The notes under the pieces: generated by a model | What the model was told of the DNA's origin: nothing | The model's database searches: none | The model's input: the letters and a program-made list of their open reading frames with translations, nothing else | Made by a program: the position numbers and the translations under genes | From: Acidimicrobiia bacterium | GTDB taxonomy: Bacteria; Actinomycetota; Acidimicrobiia; IMCC26256; BP-133 | Assembly: GCA_025923175.1 (NCBI GenBank) | Contig: JAICGL010000292.1 | Location: 1-5,681, forward strand | Direction of reading: 5' to 3' | DNA: 5,681 nucleotides | Shown here: one piece after another, positions 4,658-5,681 of the stretch | Layout: the number at the start of each line of letters is the position of its first letter | How positions within the stretch are numbered: position 1 is the stretch's first letter

Positions 4658-5681
4658 GGATCTCGACGTAGCCCTCCGTGCCGTGGACGCGGATCCGCTG
4701 CCCGTCCCGGATCAGCCGGGTTGCATGCTCCACCCCCACGACGGCCGGCAGGCCGTATTCCCTTGCGATCACCGCGCCGTGCGTCATGAGGCCTCCGACC
4801 TCCGTCACCAGTCCTTCGACGGCGACGAAGAGGGGCGTCCAGCTGGGGTCCGTATAGGCGGTGACGAGGATGTCGCCGTCGCCGAGGTCGGCGTCGGCGA
4901 TGTCCAGGATGACACGGGCCCGCCCCTCGACTGTCCCGACGGACACGGCGAGGCCGACCAGCGCGCCGGCCGGCAGGTCGTCGCGCCGGTACTTCCCGCC
5001 GATGCACTCACCGTCCGACGTAAGAACCCGGGGCGGTAGGAGCGCCTCGTATGACGTGAACTCGTTCTTCCGGCGCCGGAGGAGCGCGTCGTCGGCCTTC
5101 TGCGTGCGCACGACCTCGTGGAGTTCGGCGACCGTGAGGAAGAAGATGTCCTCCGGCTCCCGGAGCACTCCGGACTGCACGAGGCGCTCCGCTTCGCCGA
5201 GGAGGGCCTGCTTGTAGATGAAGATTCGACTGATCAGCCCGTACTTCGGATATTCCCGGTACCCGGCGAAGGTGCGGACCCGGTCGATCATCCGCTTGGT
5301 CTCTTCGGCCTTGCTCTCGCCGTCCGGCAGGACCCGGAGGCGTTCCAGCACCTCCTGTTCCTTCTTCTGGGCTTCGAGCCGCCCCTGCTCGAAGCGCCGG
5401 ACGCCTTCGCCCGCCTCGAAATTCCGGATGTTGGCGAGGAGAACGGGCACGAGCGCCGTGGGGTGTTCGCTCCAACGCGGTCGCGTGATGTCGATCTCTC
5501 CGACGCAGCGCATGCCGTACCGGTCGAGGTAGGCGGCGATGGCGTCGCGCGCCTCCCGCCCGCCGGGGAGCTTGGCCAGCTCGTCGAGGAAGCCGTCGTC
5601 CTCAACCTGTTCGAGAAACGCCACGACGCCCGGACGCGGACGGATCACGTCGGCGACGTCGAGCAGCGCCAGGCCCATCTC
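4650..5681 (-). CDS. Rifampicin phosphotransferase (Rph)-like / PEP-utilising enzyme, C-terminal part, cut by right window edge
   Basis: The visible 343 codons match the C-terminal part of Rph/PEP synthase-like proteins, which usually have about 850-870 residues. An ATG lies at 5678, but the frame is open to the edge (preceding codon Glu), and EMGLALLDVADV looks like the middle of the family, so the N-terminal ATP-grasp half should lie beyond the edge. Counting from that Met: GEIDITRPRW (60-69) is a family signature of the helical substrate-binding region; a charged helical stretch follows (about 85-135); GDILVTAYTDPSWTPLF (268-284) and TEVGGLMTHGAVIAREYG (292-309) form the swivelling phosphohistidine domain, with His300 as the expected phospho-carrier. 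In Rph the reaction is ATP + rifampicin + water to AMP + phospho-rifampicin + phosphate. The THGAVIAREYG form, rather than the Cys-His form of PEP synthase, favours the Rph type. Resistance is not shown: many homologues may act on other substrates. The C-terminus is complete. The MFS gene follows after 25 bases. Confidence 0.88.
   Translation of the reverse strand, partial: EMGLALLDVADVIRPRPGVVAFLEQVEDDGFLDELAKLPGGREARDAIAAYLDRYGMRCVGEIDITRPRWSEHPTALVPVLLANIRNFEAGEGVRRFEQGRLEAQKKEQEVLERLRVLPDGESKAEETKRMIDRVRTFAGYREYPKYGLISRIFIYKQALLGEAERLVQSGVLREPEDIFFLTVAELHEVVRTQKADDALLRRRKNEFTSYEALLPPRVLTSDGECIGGKYRRDDLPAGALVGLAVSVGTVEGRARVILDIADADLGDGDILVTAYTDPSWTPLFVAVEGLVTEVGGLMTHGAVIAREYGLPAVVGVEHATRLIRDGQRIRVHGTEGYVEILS

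Noticed and set aside
4197..5039. Plus-strand open frame of 280 codons opposite the MFS and Rph-like genes
   Set aside because: Low-quality composition with no motif; the minus strand here has clear family signatures in both genes.
5676..5678. ATG as the true start of the Rph-like gene
   Set aside because: The frame continues to the edge with a Glu codon and the visible sequence begins in an interior conserved part of the family; a free-standing C-terminal half is possible but less likely.

Overview
The window is GC-rich, gene-dense bacterial DNA. It carries GTG and probable distant starts, short intergenic gaps, overlapping genes, and proteins rich in Ala, Gly, Arg and Pro. With the protein families present, this suggests a high-GC actinobacterium, possibly an Acidimicrobiia-like lineage. 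That placement is inference; the window has no rRNA or other marker gene. I see no tRNA, rRNA, CRISPR array, insertion sequence or phage gene.

Layout. (1) Plus strand, left edge to 2194: a two-gene unit. The first gene is the 3' part of a lactate racemase-like (LarA/DUF2088 superfamily) gene, cut by the left edge. It overlaps by 4 bases (GTGA) a PlsC-type 1-acylglycerol-3-phosphate acyltransferase. (2) 2195-2387: an intergenic stretch with a perfect 13-base palindrome, a tandem 7-base repeat and a strong AGGAGG ribosome binding site. (3) 2388-2951, plus strand: a small secreted protein whose whole mature part is a Pro-x-x repeat without any basic or aromatic residue. (4) 2952-3049: the convergent junction, with a perfect 14-bp hairpin likely to serve both strands and a short CCAA-rich tract that is a G-quadruplex candidate on the minus strand. 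(5) Minus strand, right edge back to 3050: the C-terminal part of a rifampicin phosphotransferase (Rph)/PEP-utilising enzyme, cut by the right edge. It is followed after 25 bases by a major facilitator superfamily (MFS) transporter with an unusual soluble N-terminal domain of about 120 residues.

How the genes may work together. The LarA-like and PlsC genes are probably translationally coupled, which links a hydroxyacid-type nickel-pincer enzyme fold to phospholipid or other acyl-transfer chemistry; the substrate is unknown. The Rph-like enzyme and the MFS transporter form a likely operon that could pair modification and export of a small molecule, but neither substrate can be read from the sequence. 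The Pro-x-x protein appears to be a single-gene unit. The strongest leads for novelty are the LarA-like protein with altered catalytic positions, the Pro-x-x repeat protein with a near-identical 58-bp internal duplication, and the fused N-terminal domain on the transporter.
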